Of a DNA stretch of 64,000 nucleotides, positions 16,579 to 26,111 are shown in pieces. A model generated the notes under the pieces. The model saw only the letters and a program-made list of their open reading frames with translations. It made no database searches and was not told where the DNA came from. Source of the stretch: Planosporangium mesophilum (GTDB taxonomy: Bacteria > Actinomycetota > Actinomycetes > Mycobacteriales > Micromonosporaceae); NCBI RefSeq assembly GCF_016863255.1, contig NZ_BOON01000027.1, forward strand, positions 122,572 through 186,571, written 5' to 3'. The position numbers and the translations under genes are program-made. The number at the start of each line of letters is the position of its first letter. Position 1 is the stretch's first letter.

Positions 16579-17121
16579 ATGGCGAAGCGGGACGGGATCG
16601 CGGCGCGGTGGGCCCAGCTACGGAGCGCCATACGCCGGCACCGCTGGCCGGTGGCCGGTGGGGTCTGCGTGGTGGCGCTGTTGGGCGTGTGGGCGCTGTG
16701 GCCCACCGAACCGCCGCCCCGCGCCCGGCAGTACCTGGAGTTCACGGCGTGCCTTCTGGCCGGGGCGCGGGGAATCGCCGAGCCCGCCGCCGGTCCGGTC
16801 TGGGGTGGGATGCAGGAAGCGTCCCGGGCCACCCGGGCGAAGGTGCAGTACCTGGCCGTGGTGGGACCGCAGACCGCGGACAACGCCGCGCCCTTCCTCG
16901 CAAGCCTCGCGCAGGGCCGTTGCGACCTCGTCTTCGTCGCGGGGGAGGGGCCCATCGCGGCCGTACCGACGATCGCCGGGCGGTTCCCGGGCGCACGCTT
17001 CTACGCCGTCGGCGGCGCGGCAGCCCGGAATGTGTCCACGTTGGATGGATCCGATTCGGCCCGGCTGCGGGCCGAGGTGGCGCGGATCGTCGCGGACGCG
17101 GCGAGGGCCGCGGACCGGTAA
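16579..17121 (+). CDS. Membrane-anchored BMP-like (type I periplasmic-binding fold) protein
   Basis: About 180 residues: a basic N-terminus, one membrane segment (WPVAGGVCVVALLGVWALW, residues 25-43), then an extracytoplasmic domain. VWGGMQEASRATRAKVQYLA, LASLAQGRCDLVFVAGEGPI and AGRFPGARFYAVGG resemble one lobe of BMP/PnrA-type nucleoside-binding lipoproteins, but at about half the normal length. No lipobox Cys is visible. GTG 16576 or ATG 16579 starts it, with GGAG about 10 bases upstream. Short BMP-like proteins of this kind occur in Micromonosporaceae; the ligand is unknown. It diverges from the Rhs gene across 240 bp. Confidence 0.6.
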   Translation: MAKRDGIAARWAQLRSAIRRHRWPVAGGVCVVALLGVWALWPTEPPPRARQYLEFTACLLAGARGIAEPAAGPVWGGMQEASRATRAKVQYLAVVGPQTADNAAPFLASLAQGRCDLVFVAGEGPIAAVPTIAGRFPGARFYAVGGAAARNVSTLDGSDSARLRAEVARIVADAARAADR

Positions 17122-17221
17122 CTATCCCGAGACCACCCGCTCGCATGGCGCGGCCCTTAACGGTTACGTCCGATTACCGCCAGCCGAGCTTCGCTCGGGG
17201 CCGAATACTGATCCGGTGCGA

Positions 17222-17482
17222 ATGCGGGTGTCGGAACAGGGCGATGCGGAAATCGGCTGGATGGCCTGCGAGACGATCGAGACGCCGATCGGGCCGCACA
17301 GCATCGTTGTGGCAGACGGCGTGCTGCGAGCCGCCGGATTCACCGCCGATACCGCCCGGTTGTCGGGCACTCTGGGGGTGCCCGGTGGTGCCCATGTCGG
17401 AGGTGCCGGGCTCGCTCCCGTCGTCGAGGCCGCACCCGCCGCGACCATGCCGACGCTGAGCGGCCCGCTTCGGAGCAGCTGA
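17222..17482 (+). pseudogene. Possible N-terminal remnant of a methylated-DNA-cysteine methyltransferase (Ogt)
   Basis: A short frame contains ETIETPIGPHSIVVADGVLR followed by AAGFTADTARL, which resembles the N-terminal ribonuclease-like domain of Ogt/AdaB DNA repair proteins (the TPIGPL and AAGFTAD blocks). The sequence after residue 45 does not match, and the catalytic PCHRV helix is absent. If real, it is only a scar. The call is tentative because the match is about 30 residues long. Confidence 0.35.
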
Positions 17483-17622
17483 CCCTCTCTCTGTAGCCGT
17501 CCGCGGCGGCGCCGACCGGTGCGGCAGCGCCGTCCGGCACCACGGACGAGCCGATGAAGCGGCAGCACGCAGACGAACCAACGACGTGGGCACCACTACT
17601 ACGCCACCTGAGGAGTGACGGT

Positions 17623-18465
17623 ATGACCAGTGCAGCGCTGAACGCGAAGGCACGTCGGTTCCGTGAGTTGAGCAATGCCCCGATTCTGGTATTGCCGAAC
17701 GCTTGGGACGCCGCGAGTGCGGCCGTGATCGTACGAGCGGGTGCTGCCGCGATCGCGACAACCAGCGGCGGCGTGGCCTGGTCGCTGGGGCGCTCGGACG
17801 GCGAGGGGTTGACCCGTGCGCAGATGGTCGAAGCGGTGCGCCGCATCTCGGCGGCGGTTGACGTACCGGTGACCGCGGACGTGGAGGGCGGTTACGGTCC
17901 CGAGCCCGAGGACGTCGCGCAGACCGTCCGGGCGACGATCGAAGCCGGCGCCGTGGGCATCAACCTCGAGGACTCGCGGGCCACCGACGGGGCGCTGCTG
18001 TCGCCTCAGCAGCAGGCGGCGCGGATCCGGGCAGGGCGGGAGGCCGCGGACGCGGCGGGCGTGCCCGACTTCGTCATCAACGCGCGGACCGACGTGTATC
18101 TCCTGCAGATCGGCGAGGCGGCGGGCCGCATGGACGACGTGGTGGCCCGTGCGGAGAGCTACGCCAAGGCGGGGGCGGACTGCCTGTTCGTGCCCGGCCT
18201 GCTCGACCTCGATGTCCTTGCGGCGTTGACCGCCGCCGTTCCATTGCCGGTCAACGCGATGGCCGGTCCGGGCGGACCGAGCGTCGCCGAGTTCACCGCC
18301 GTTGGGGTGCGGCGCATCAGCGTCGGTACGGCGATCGCCCAGGCGGCGTACGGGCTGGCCGACCGCGCCGCCCGCGAACTGCTGGACACGGGGGCGTACG
18401 GCTCGATGGAGCAGGCTTTGACGTACCCGGAGGTCAATGCACTGTTCGCCCGGTCGAGCGGCTGA
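17623..18465 (+). CDS. Isocitrate lyase/PEP mutase superfamily protein
   Basis: A 280-residue TIM-barrel enzyme with PILVLPNAWDAASAAVIVRA at the start, TADVEGGYGPEPEDVAQTVR (metal-binding Asp and substrate loop, near residues 85-105), GAVGINLEDSR and FVINARTDVYL. These are the conserved blocks of the PEP mutase/2-methylisocitrate lyase group. The catalytic-loop Cys of true isocitrate lyases is not evident, so it may be an oxaloacetate decarboxylase-like or PEP-phosphonomutase-like enzyme. ATG 17623 was chosen for the GAGGAG about 10 bases upstream. It seems monocistronic. Confidence 0.85.
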   Translation: MTSAALNAKARRFRELSNAPILVLPNAWDAASAAVIVRAGAAAIATTSGGVAWSLGRSDGEGLTRAQMVEAVRRISAAVDVPVTADVEGGYGPEPEDVAQTVRATIEAGAVGINLEDSRATDGALLSPQQQAARIRAGREAADAAGVPDFVINARTDVYLLQIGEAAGRMDDVVARAESYAKAGADCLFVPGLLDLDVLAALTAAVPLPVNAMAGPGGPSVAEFTAVGVRRISVGTAIAQAAYGLADRAARELLDTGAYGSMEQALTYPEVNALFARSSG

Positions 18466-19122
18466 CGGCCGGCACGACCGGGCCGCCGACGACGTGGTCA
18501 AGCGCTGCCGCGACCGGATGGTGTTCCGCCGTGGGGCTCGCCGGTGACGGCTGTTCCGCCTGTGCCGCGTGTTCCGAATGATCTCCGGCTGGCGAAGTCG
18601 CTACCTGTGGCGGCATGCCCCTGTGAGTCCGTCCCACAATGGTGTTGTCCGTGGTGGGCACGGGCGGTTCCCCTTGTCGCCCATGAACGGCAGGGGGCCC
18701 GGTCGTTCGGTGCAGGTTGGCCGCGAACGCTTCCGAGGTGTCCGGTCGGGAGAAGTCCCACACCATGAGGAAGCCGTTCTGGTTAGTGAGGGTGAGCCGG
18801 CCGTAGAGCATGATGGGCAGCTGTCTGCCGCAGCGAGTCGGGCGCCCATCCGGCGATGATCTCATCGTCCACAATGGAAGACCAGCGCTCCGCCGGTTGG
18901 ATCAGCGCCACAACGACGATCAGCCATCAACGACGATCAGGGCCGGTTCGGGCGCTGCGATGCGGCATGGCATTCAGGATGCGGTCCCCGGTCATGGACA
19001 CACTGGACAGTCGCGCTGTGCGGTCGGCCGAACGGTTATTAATTATCAGCCGACCGGGGGGCCATCCATAGATTTATCTGCATAGCTTACGGGCGGTGAT
19101 CAACGGGTGGGTCGCCGACGCG
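18466..19122. other. Intergenic stretch before the toxin operon
   Basis: About 650 bases without a gene I can support. A minus-strand frame contains a protein-like piece (MLYGRLTLTNQNGFLMVWDF) that I could not place in a family; it may be a remnant. A 13-bp direct repeat CAACGACGATCAG occurs at 18911-18923 and 18928-18940. An inverted repeat CGGTCGGC/GCCGACCG (19021-19028 and 19049-19056) encloses an unusually AT-rich 20-base core containing TTATTAATTA. Confidence 0.5.
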
Positions 19123-19152
19123 TTGACTCCTTCCACCCGTGCGCCATACCGT
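19123..19152 (+). promoter_or_regulatory. Predicted vegetative promoter of the toxin operon
   Basis: TTGACT at 19123-19128 and TACCGT at 19147-19152 are separated by 18 bases, matching the actinobacterial housekeeping pattern TTGAC-N18-TAnnnT. It lies 35 bases upstream of the ATG of the first operon gene, which has a GGGGAGGGG ribosome binding site. Confidence 0.5.
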
Positions 19153-19187
19153 TCCCCCGCCAATGATCTTGCCTGGGGAGGGGATCG

Positions 19188-22100
19188 ATGCGGGCGCAAT
19201 GCTGGTCGGCGAAGTGGATCAGAGCACGATTCGAGGGCCGGCGTCGTGCCCGAGTCGCCGGGGCGCTGACCGCCACGATGGCGATGTCGGCGGCCGTGTG
19301 GGGCGGCCCGTCGGTCGCGGACCCGGGTGAGGGGCGCGCCGCCGCGGCCGCTCCGGCGGCGGACGCCAAGCGGACCGACCTCTCCCCGGCGGAGAAGCAG
19401 GCCGCCATCCTGGCGAAGCGGTCCGGGCAGCGCGTCCCCGTCGACGAGCTCACCACCGAGCAGACGCTGGTCTGGGCCCTGCCCGGCGGCGGATTCCAGG
19501 CTCGGGTGTCGCCCGCCGTCGAGCGGTTCAAGCGCGACGGAGCCTGGGTCGACGTCGACCACACGCTCGTCGTGCGCTCCGACGGGCGGATCGCACCCAA
19601 GGCACACCCCCGCGACCTCGTCCTCGCCGGTAGCAAGCCGAACGGTACGCACGAAATCGCGTCGATCACGACGCCTGGCGGCCGCGCGGCGTTCGAGTGG
19701 GCGGGCCCGTTGCCGGCGCCGGTACTGGACGGGCCTCGGGCGACGTACCCGGAGGTGTGGCCCGGGGTCGACCTGGTCCTGCAGTCGACGTCCGAGGGCG
19801 TGGAGCAGTTCTTCGTCGTCAAGCACCGGGCCGCCGTCGCGCACATCGGGAGGTTGACGGTGCCGGTGCGCGCCGACGGCGCCGTCGAGCGGCGGGTCGA
19901 GCCGGACGGCGGTGTCTCGCTGCGCAGCGCCGCCGGTGCGGTGCTGGCTCGGGTGCCGGTGCCGGTCATGTGGGACTCGACCGTCGACCCGGCGGTGCCG
20001 GGCATGCCGGTGCGGACCAAGCGTGTGCCGGTGACGGTCGAGCAGGACGCGGCCCGGATCGCCCCGGGCGTCGGCGGCCTGCTGTCGCTCACGCCCGACA
20101 CGGCGTGGATGCTCGACCCGAAGACGCAGTTCCCGGTCATCGTCGACCCGGTGCTCAACGGTGCGGCCTCGACGTTCTCCACCACGGTCGCCCAGGGCAC
20201 CACCACCGACATGTCGACGCAGGGCGACCTGTGGTTCGGCCGGAGCCGAGGCAGCGACCTGCGGGTCGCGCGCGCGTTCGTCGACTGGCCGGCGAGCACG
20301 TTCGTGGGCAAGCAGATCGTGTCGGCGTCGGTGCACTTCTTCAACTTCTACTCGGTCAGCTGTACCCCCGCACCGTGGGAGATCTGGCGCACCGGCCCGG
20401 CGTCGACGAGTACCCGGTGGGACAGCCAACCGGTCTGGTACGACGCCGATCCGCAGACGCCAGGTGACCAGCCGGCCGGGACCTCCACCGAGACCCGCGG
20501 CTTCGACTCGACGTGCGACGACAACTGGATCCAAGGCCCGGCGACCAGGTTCTTCCAGCTCGCCGCGGACGCCGGTGACAACACCGCGCACATGGGTCTG
20601 CGGGCCTCGGACGAGACGACCGATCCGTCGATGGGTTGGAAGCAGGTCCGTTCCCTGAACTGGACGTCGAACACCGCCCACCGGCCGTACGTCGACGTCA
20701 CTTACAACGCCTACCCGACGGTGACGGCGCGCTCCACCACTCCGGCGACGACCTGCGTCACCGGCAACAGCCGACCAGGCCTGCAGACCCTGACCCCGAC
20801 GCTGTCGGCGACGGTGTCCGACGGCGAGGGCTCGGCCATGACGGTCACCTTCGAGTGGCGCACCGTCGGTGCCGACGCGCCGCTGGGCACCGCGGTCAAG
20901 ACGTCGGTCGCCTCCGGCGCGTCCACGTCCCACACGTTCGCCCCGGGCGACCTGGCAGAGGGCGGCAGATACTCGTGGCGGGTGCTGGCCGACGACGGCA
21001 CGGCGACCACCGCGACGGCGCCGTGCGAGTTCTCCGTCTACCTCACCGCACCGCCCGTGCCCGGCTGCGAGAAGGGCGTGGCCGGCGACATCAACGGCGA
21101 CGGCGTCCGCGACGTCGCCATCGCCGACCCGCGGGCCAGGGTCAACGACAACTACGACGCCGGTGCGCTGTACGTCGTCGACGGCGCCGGCGGGGCGGTC
21201 ACGACGGTCCACCAGGACCTGCCGGAGATCCCTGGGGACGCGGAGTCGGACGACCGGTTCGGCCAGTCCATGGCCGTCTACGACGCCAACCGCGACGGCT
21301 GCGCCGACGTGGCGGTGGGGGCGCCGAACCGGGACGTCGACGGCGTGATGGACGCCGGTGAGGTGTTCGTCCTGTTCGGATCGCCGGCCGGGTTGGGCAA
21401 GGGCCCGGCTGCGATCCTGTACGCCCAGGGCCGCAACGGCGTGCCCGGCAGCCCCGACTCGTTCGACTGGTTCGGCTACGCGTTGGCGGCCGGCGAGACG
21501 ACCCGCGGTGAACCGTTCCTCATCGTCGGCGCGCCCGGTGAGGAGATCAACGGTCAGAACGAGGCCGGGGTGGTGCACTACTTCCGCGGCACGCAGAAGC
21601 TCATGTTCGACCAGAGCCAGGTCGGCGCCGGCCCGGTCGAGGCCGATGACCGCTTCGGGTCGGCGATGGCTGCCACCGGCTCGCACTTCGCGGTGAGCCA
21701 GCCGGGCGAGAGTTCCGCCCCGGGTACCTCCTACGCCGGGTCGGTGTGCGCGTTCGTCCATCCCGTCGGCACCGCCCTGCCGGTCGCGGCCGGCTGCATC
21801 GACCAGGACTCGCCCGGCGTGCCGGATGTCGCCGAGGCCGGCGACCTGTTCGGCGCTTCGGTCGCGATGGCGCCGTACTGGCCGGCCGGCGATTCGATCC
21901 TCGTGGTCGGCGTGCCGGGTGACGACCCCAACGGCATCGCGGACGCCGGCTCGGTGCACCAGTTCCGGGTCACCAACACCGCCGTCACCCACCTGGCCAT
22001 GGTGACGCAGGGCACCCCCGGCATCTCCGGCGGCGACGAGGCGGGCGACCTGTTCGGACAGAAGGTGGCGGTGGTCAACACGAACCCGACCGCGGCGCCG

Positions 22101-22457
22101 ACGGCGAAGACCCTGCTCGTCGCGGTCGGCTCGCCCGGCGAGGACCTGGGTGACGTGCTGGACGCCGGCCAGGTACGGGTGTTCGCCGCCGGCACCACGA
22201 CGGCGCTGGTCGACACCTCCGTGTACGGCGACGACGACGGCCTTCCCCGCGACCCGGGGCGGCTCGAGCTGATCGGGTCGGCGTTGAGCGCTACACCCGG
22301 CGAGCTCTTCGTCGCCTCGCCCTACGGCCAGCGGGCGGTGTACGCCATCCCGTGGTCGTCACTGGCCGCGGGTAGCGCCACGCCGACCCGGACCTGGACG
22401 CCCGGCGAGGGTGGCTTCCCGGCCGACGCGATGGCCTTCGGCCTGCAGGTCGGGTGA
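19188..22457 (+). CDS. Secreted FG-GAP (integrin-like propeller) protein with toxin-scaffold N-terminus
   Basis: A 1089-residue secreted protein. A twin-basic N-terminus and hydrophobic segment (RRRARVAGALTATMAMSAAV, residues 18-37) form the signal. Residues 60-310 hold the scaffold also seen in the other large proteins here (VERFKRDGAWVDVDHTLVVR, ATYPEVWPGVDLVLQS); 320-510 form a DNRLRE-like domain, and 520-620 a fibronectin-like part (FEWRTVGADAPLG). From about 630 come DINGDGVRDVAIADPRA and repeated DxFG-xxxA...DV-VGAP units: calcium-binding FG-GAP repeats of a seven-bladed propeller. There is no YD repeat and no toxin tip. Its stop overlaps the next gene's GTG (GTGA). I infer an accessory or adhesin partner of the downstream Rhs toxin. 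Confidence 0.85.
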   Translation: MRAQCWSAKWIRARFEGRRRARVAGALTATMAMSAAVWGGPSVADPGEGRAAAAAPAADAKRTDLSPAEKQAAILAKRSGQRVPVDELTTEQTLVWALPGGGFQARVSPAVERFKRDGAWVDVDHTLVVRSDGRIAPKAHPRDLVLAGSKPNGTHEIASITTPGGRAAFEWAGPLPAPVLDGPRATYPEVWPGVDLVLQSTSEGVEQFFVVKHRAAVAHIGRLTVPVRADGAVERRVEPDGGVSLRSAAGAVLARVPVPVMWDSTVDPAVPGMPVRTKRVPVTVEQDAARIAPGVGGLLSLTPDTAWMLDPKTQFPVIVDPVLNGAASTFSTTVAQGTTTDMSTQGDLWFGRSRGSDLRVARAFVDWPASTFVGKQIVSASVHFFNFYSVSCTPAPWEIWRTGPASTSTRWDSQPVWYDADPQTPGDQPAGTSTETRGFDSTCDDNWIQGPATRFFQLAADAGDNTAHMGLRASDETTDPSMGWKQVRSLNWTSNTAHRPYVDVTYNAYPTVTARSTTPATTCVTGNSRPGLQTLTPTLSATVSDGEGSAMTVTFEWRTVGADAPLGTAVKTSVASGASTSHTFAPGDLAEGGRYSWRVLADDGTATTATAPCEFSVYLTAPPVPGCEKGVAGDINGDGVRDVAIADPRARVNDNYDAGALYVVDGAGGAVTTVHQDLPEIPGDAESDDRFGQSMAVYDANRDGCADVAVGAPNRDVDGVMDAGEVFVLFGSPAGLGKGPAAILYAQGRNGVPGSPDSFDWFGYALAAGETTRGEPFLIVGAPGEEINGQNEAGVVHYFRGTQKLMFDQSQVGAGPVEADDRFGSAMAATGSHFAVSQPGESSAPGTSYAGSVCAFVHPVGTALPVAAGCIDQDSPGVPDVAEAGDLFGASVAMAPYWPAGDSILVVGVPGDDPNGIADAGSVHQFRVTNTAVTHLAMVTQGTPGISGGDEAGDLFGQKVAVVNTNPTAAPTAKTLLVAVGSPGEDLGDVLDAGQVRVFAAGTTTALVDTSVYGDDDGLPRDPGRLELIGSALSATPGELFVASPYGQRAVYAIPWSSLAAGSATPTRTWTPGEGGFPADAMAFGLQVG

Positions 22458-25400
22458 GTGCGGTGACCACGCAGTCGACAGCGGTACGGACGGGCACGAC
22501 ACGGCGGGGGATGGGGCCACGGATGCGGCGGCAATTGATGACCCGGCTCGGCCTGGTGGCCGTGCTGGCGATGGGCGTCGGACTCTCGGCGCGGTCGGAC
22601 GTCCCGGCCCGGCCGGACCAGCGGGTCGGCCAGCAGGAGACCATGAAGCAGACCGAGGCCGAGGCCCGGGCCACGGCGAAGGCGGTCGGCCGGCCGATCG
22701 AGATCGGTGCCTTCCGCGGTGAACGGCAGGACATCTGGGCCAACCCGGACGGCTCGTACACCGAGTACATCCACCAGCAGCCGGCCCGTACGGTCAAGAA
22801 CAACAAGTGGGTCACGCCGGACGCCACGCTGGTGCGCAACCCCGACGGCAGCGTCACGCCGAACGCGGCGACCTTCGGCCTGCGGCTGTCCGGCGGCGGC
22901 TCCGGGCCGCTGGTCACCGCCACGCGCGGCGGCCGGGTGATGAGCCTCACCTGGCCGGGTCTGCTGCCTGCACCGGTACTCGACGGCGCCACGGCCACCT
23001 ACCCGGAGGTGCTGCCCGGTGTCGACCTGGTCGTCAACGCCGGGGTCGAGACGTTCTCCCACGTCCTGGTCGTCAAGACGCGGGAGGCGACGCAGCGGCC
23101 CGAGCTGCGCGAACTGGCCCTGGGACTCAAGACGAGTGGGCTGACGCTGCGCGACGCCGGCAACGGCCGGACGGCCGCGGTCGACACGGCCACCGGCGGG
23201 CGCGTGTTCGAGGCGCCGCAGCCGATGATGTGGGACGCCGGTGACGAGGCCGCGGAGCGGCGGCTGGCGGCCGAGCAGGGCAAGTCACCGGCCCAGCCGA
23301 GCCGGGTCGCCCCGGAGACGGCCCGCAAGGCGAAGCTGAAGGTCCACGCCGGTGACGGTGCGCTGCGCCTGACCACTGACGCGGCGCTGCTCGCCGACTC
23401 ATCGACGCGCCTGCCGCTGTTCATCGACCCGGTGTGGACCACCTCCACCCGGAGTTTCTGGACGATGGTGGACTCCGGCTACCCGGCCGAGGAGTACCCG
23501 AACTTCGCTGGCAAGACCGACGAGCGGGCCGGCTACTGCCCGCCGGATTCGACCTGCAACCAATCGAAGATCAAGCGCCTGTTGTACTCGCTGCCGACCA
23601 ACCTCGCCGGCAAGGACATCATCAGCGCACAGTTCCAGGTCTCGCTGGTCCGCGGCTGGAACACGACCGCGCGCGACATCCAGCTGTACGGCATGGGCGG
23701 TGGTATCAACGGCGCCACCAACTGGGGCAACATGCCGGCCTGGTCGCGACTCATCCAGACGAAGAGCCTCGGCGCCGAGCAGGCCTGTACCTCGTCGGCG
23801 CGCAACTCTGTCTTCGACGCCACCTCGGAGGCCCGCCTGGCCGCCGCGAGTGGATGGACCACCACCACGTTCGGCATCAAAGCGGCGAATGAGAGCAACA
23901 ACCAGTACTGGAAGCGGTTCTGCAACAACGCGATCCTGGTGGTCAACTGGAACCGCACGCCGGGGCAGCCGCTCCGGCAGGACCTGACCCTGTCGCCCGG
24001 CGGCAGCTGTGTCACCGGTGCGAGTGCGCCCTATGTGGACACTCCGCCCCGCCTGTCCGCCGTGCTCCACGACCCCGACCACCTCGCCGAGGCCGGTGAC
24101 GTCGAGGACCTGATCGCCGAGTTCCGGGTCCAGTGGACCCCGCCCGGCGGGTCGCTGCAGACGGTGACGTGGCAGTCGTCGTGGAAGGTCAGCGGTTCCC
24201 GGTTCGACTACACGGTCCCGTCCACCATCCCGCAAAACGTCACCATCTCGTGGGACGTGCGCGCGTACGACGGCACGGCTTGGGGGGCGTGGAGCTCGGA
24301 CGGCGGACGTGGCCGGTGCGAGTTCGTCTACGACAACACCACACCGACGCCACCATTGGTCAGCTCGCCCGAGTTCCTCGACGACGAGCTGGTCGACTGC
24401 GCCGCCTACACCGACGCGACCTGGCGTGACGGCGTCGGCGTCTACACCACGTTCACCTTCGACTCGGCCGCCACCGACGTGGTCGAGTACCGCTACGGCT
24501 TCAACACCAATCCGTCGCCGTCCAACGTCGTGCGGCCGGCGACGGCGGGCGGGCCCGCCCAGGTGACATGGCTAGCCGAGCGGGACGGGCCGAACTTCGT
24601 CACGGTGCAGGCCGTCGACCGGGCCGGCAAGGCCAGCGCGATCGCCAACTGCGCGTTCCGGGTCGGCGCGGGTAAGGCGCCGGTGGCGCTGTGGAACCTC
24701 AGCGACGGTGCGGGCTCGAAGACCGCCGCCGACGAGCGCGGCGTAGCGCCCGCCACCGTCCACGGTGACGTGAGGTTCGGCGTGCCCGGGCCCGGCGGTC
24801 CGTCGGACAAGGCGGCCCGGTTCGACGGCACCGGCGACACCTACCTGCAGACCGGTACGGCCGGCCTGATCGACACGGCGAAGAGCTTCGCCGTCGCCGC
24901 CTGGGTCCGCCTGGCAAGCGCCGACCGCAACCAGACCCTGGTGACCCAGGACGGCACCGGCGAGCCGGGCTTCACGCTCGGCTTCGACGCCACGGAAGCC
25001 AAGTGGCTCTTCAGCCTGCCCAAAAACGACGTCGACACGCTGGGCAAATGGAGAGTCACCAGCGACGTCGACGCCCAGGTGGGCGTCTGGACCCACCTGA
25101 CCGCGGTGTACGACGCCAAGGCCCAGAAGATCACGCTGTACGTGAACGGGACGGCCACGACGTCGGCGCCGCGGCGAGGGGCCTGGACATCCCACGGAGC
25201 GATCCAGATCGGCCAGAGCCTGGACAAGGCCTGGTACTACGACTACCTCGACGGCGACGTCGCCGAAGTCACGATGTTCAACCGGCTGGTCGTCGCCGCC
25301 GAGGCCGCCAAGCTGGCCGAGCTCAAGCCGACCCGGCGGGGGTACTGGCAGCTGAACACCCAGACCGGCGGAGTGAGTCCGGAGGTCGGCGGCGGCCAGG

Positions 25401-26032
25401 GTCTGGCCCTCGGCGGCGGTGCGACCGTCGCGGTGTCCGACCTGTTCGCCGATCCTCCGGTATTGCCCATGGTCGGCGACGGCGAACTACGCCTCGACGG
25501 AGTTGACGACCACGCCGCCACCGCCGCGCCGCTCATCGACACCGATCGCAGCTTCACGGTGACGGTACGGGCCCGGGTAGCCTCACCCGACGCCGGTGGC
25601 CCGGCCATGACGATGCTGTCCCAGAAGGGCACCAACCAGGCGAGCGGCTTCATCGTCCGGCGCAACGCCGCGAACCGGTGGGAGCTGGCTATGCCAGCCT
25701 CCGACACCGTCGGCGCAGTGGAGACGCGGGCGGTCGACGACCAGGCCCCGCCGACCGGTGAGCAGTCAGGCCAGCTGCTGGCGCTGACCTACAACGCGCT
25801 CACCGGCGAGCTGCGGCTCTACGTCGACGGTCAGCTCGCCCAGTCCGCCCGCGCCACCCGCGTCACGCCCTGGGACGCAAACGGTGGCCTGCAGGTCGGC
25901 CGGGCATTCATCGACGGGCAGTGGCGGGAACCGTTCGCCGGCGCCATCGACGAAGTGCGCGTCTACTCCGGCGTGCTCGACCCCACCACCATCCAGCAAC
26001 TCAACCAGATCGTCGAGCTGCCCGACCTGTAA
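22454..26032 (+). CDS. Secreted scaffold protein with two LamG domains
   Basis: A 1192-residue secreted protein, second in the operon. It starts at GTG 22454, overlapping the preceding stop. The signal segment LMTRLGLVAVLAMGVGLSA is at residues 28-46. The shared scaffold follows (IWANPDGSYTEYIHQQPART near 95-115; ATYPEVLPGVDLVVNAGVET near 180-200), then a DNRLRE-like domain (340-500), a fibronectin-like region (FRVQWTPPGGSLQ, 540-760) and two concanavalin-like LamG domains near 750-950 (WVRLASADRNQTLVT) and 960-1185 (YVDGQLAQSARATRV). It has no YD repeats and no toxin. LamG domains bind glycans or proteins, so a role in surface attachment or toxin presentation is likely. The next gene begins 79 bases on. 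Confidence 0.85.
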   Translation: MSAVTTQSTAVRTGTTRRGMGPRMRRQLMTRLGLVAVLAMGVGLSARSDVPARPDQRVGQQETMKQTEAEARATAKAVGRPIEIGAFRGERQDIWANPDGSYTEYIHQQPARTVKNNKWVTPDATLVRNPDGSVTPNAATFGLRLSGGGSGPLVTATRGGRVMSLTWPGLLPAPVLDGATATYPEVLPGVDLVVNAGVETFSHVLVVKTREATQRPELRELALGLKTSGLTLRDAGNGRTAAVDTATGGRVFEAPQPMMWDAGDEAAERRLAAEQGKSPAQPSRVAPETARKAKLKVHAGDGALRLTTDAALLADSSTRLPLFIDPVWTTSTRSFWTMVDSGYPAEEYPNFAGKTDERAGYCPPDSTCNQSKIKRLLYSLPTNLAGKDIISAQFQVSLVRGWNTTARDIQLYGMGGGINGATNWGNMPAWSRLIQTKSLGAEQACTSSARNSVFDATSEARLAAASGWTTTTFGIKAANESNNQYWKRFCNNAILVVNWNRTPGQPLRQDLTLSPGGSCVTGASAPYVDTPPRLSAVLHDPDHLAEAGDVEDLIAEFRVQWTPPGGSLQTVTWQSSWKVSGSRFDYTVPSTIPQNVTISWDVRAYDGTAWGAWSSDGGRGRCEFVYDNTTPTPPLVSSPEFLDDELVDCAAYTDATWRDGVGVYTTFTFDSAATDVVEYRYGFNTNPSPSNVVRPATAGGPAQVTWLAERDGPNFVTVQAVDRAGKASAIANCAFRVGAGKAPVALWNLSDGAGSKTAADERGVAPATVHGDVRFGVPGPGGPSDKAARFDGTGDTYLQTGTAGLIDTAKSFAVAAWVRLASADRNQTLVTQDGTGEPGFTLGFDATEAKWLFSLPKNDVDTLGKWRVTSDVDAQVGVWTHLTAVYDAKAQKITLYVNGTATTSAPRRGAWTSHGAIQIGQSLDKAWYYDYLDGDVAEVTMFNRLVVAAEAAKLAELKPTRRGYWQLNTQTGGVSPEVGGGQGLALGGGATVAVSDLFADPPVLPMVGDGELRLDGVDDHAATAAPLIDTDRSFTVTVRARVASPDAGGPAMTMLSQKGTNQASGFIVRRNAANRWELAMPASDTVGAVETRAVDDQAPPTGEQSGQLLALTYNALTGELRLYVDGQLAQSARATRVTPWDANGGLQVGRAFIDGQWREPFAGAIDEVRVYSGVLDPTTIQQLNQIVELPDL

Positions 26033-26111
26033 CGGGCGCGGCGGCGGGGCCAGCGCCCCGCCGCCCCCCAATCGAAGACAACCCCCATTCGCCTCGCCCG
26101 GTGGAGTGCAC

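Noticed and set aside
17164..17846. Minus-strand frames upstream of the ICL/PEP-mutase gene
   Set aside because: Arg/Ser/Pro-rich sequence overlapping the start of a well-supported plus-strand gene.
18434..18874. 146-codon minus-strand frame after the ICL/PEP-mutase gene
   Set aside because: Its C-terminus is antisense to the real gene; only a 20-residue stretch looks protein-like, so it is noted in the gap description instead.
19074..21992. 972-codon minus-strand frame opposite the FG-GAP gene, and the similar frame at 26001-28043
   Set aside because: Shadows of the plus-strand genes: low-complexity Arg/Val/Gly sequence, no start signals, and the opposite strand has clear domains.
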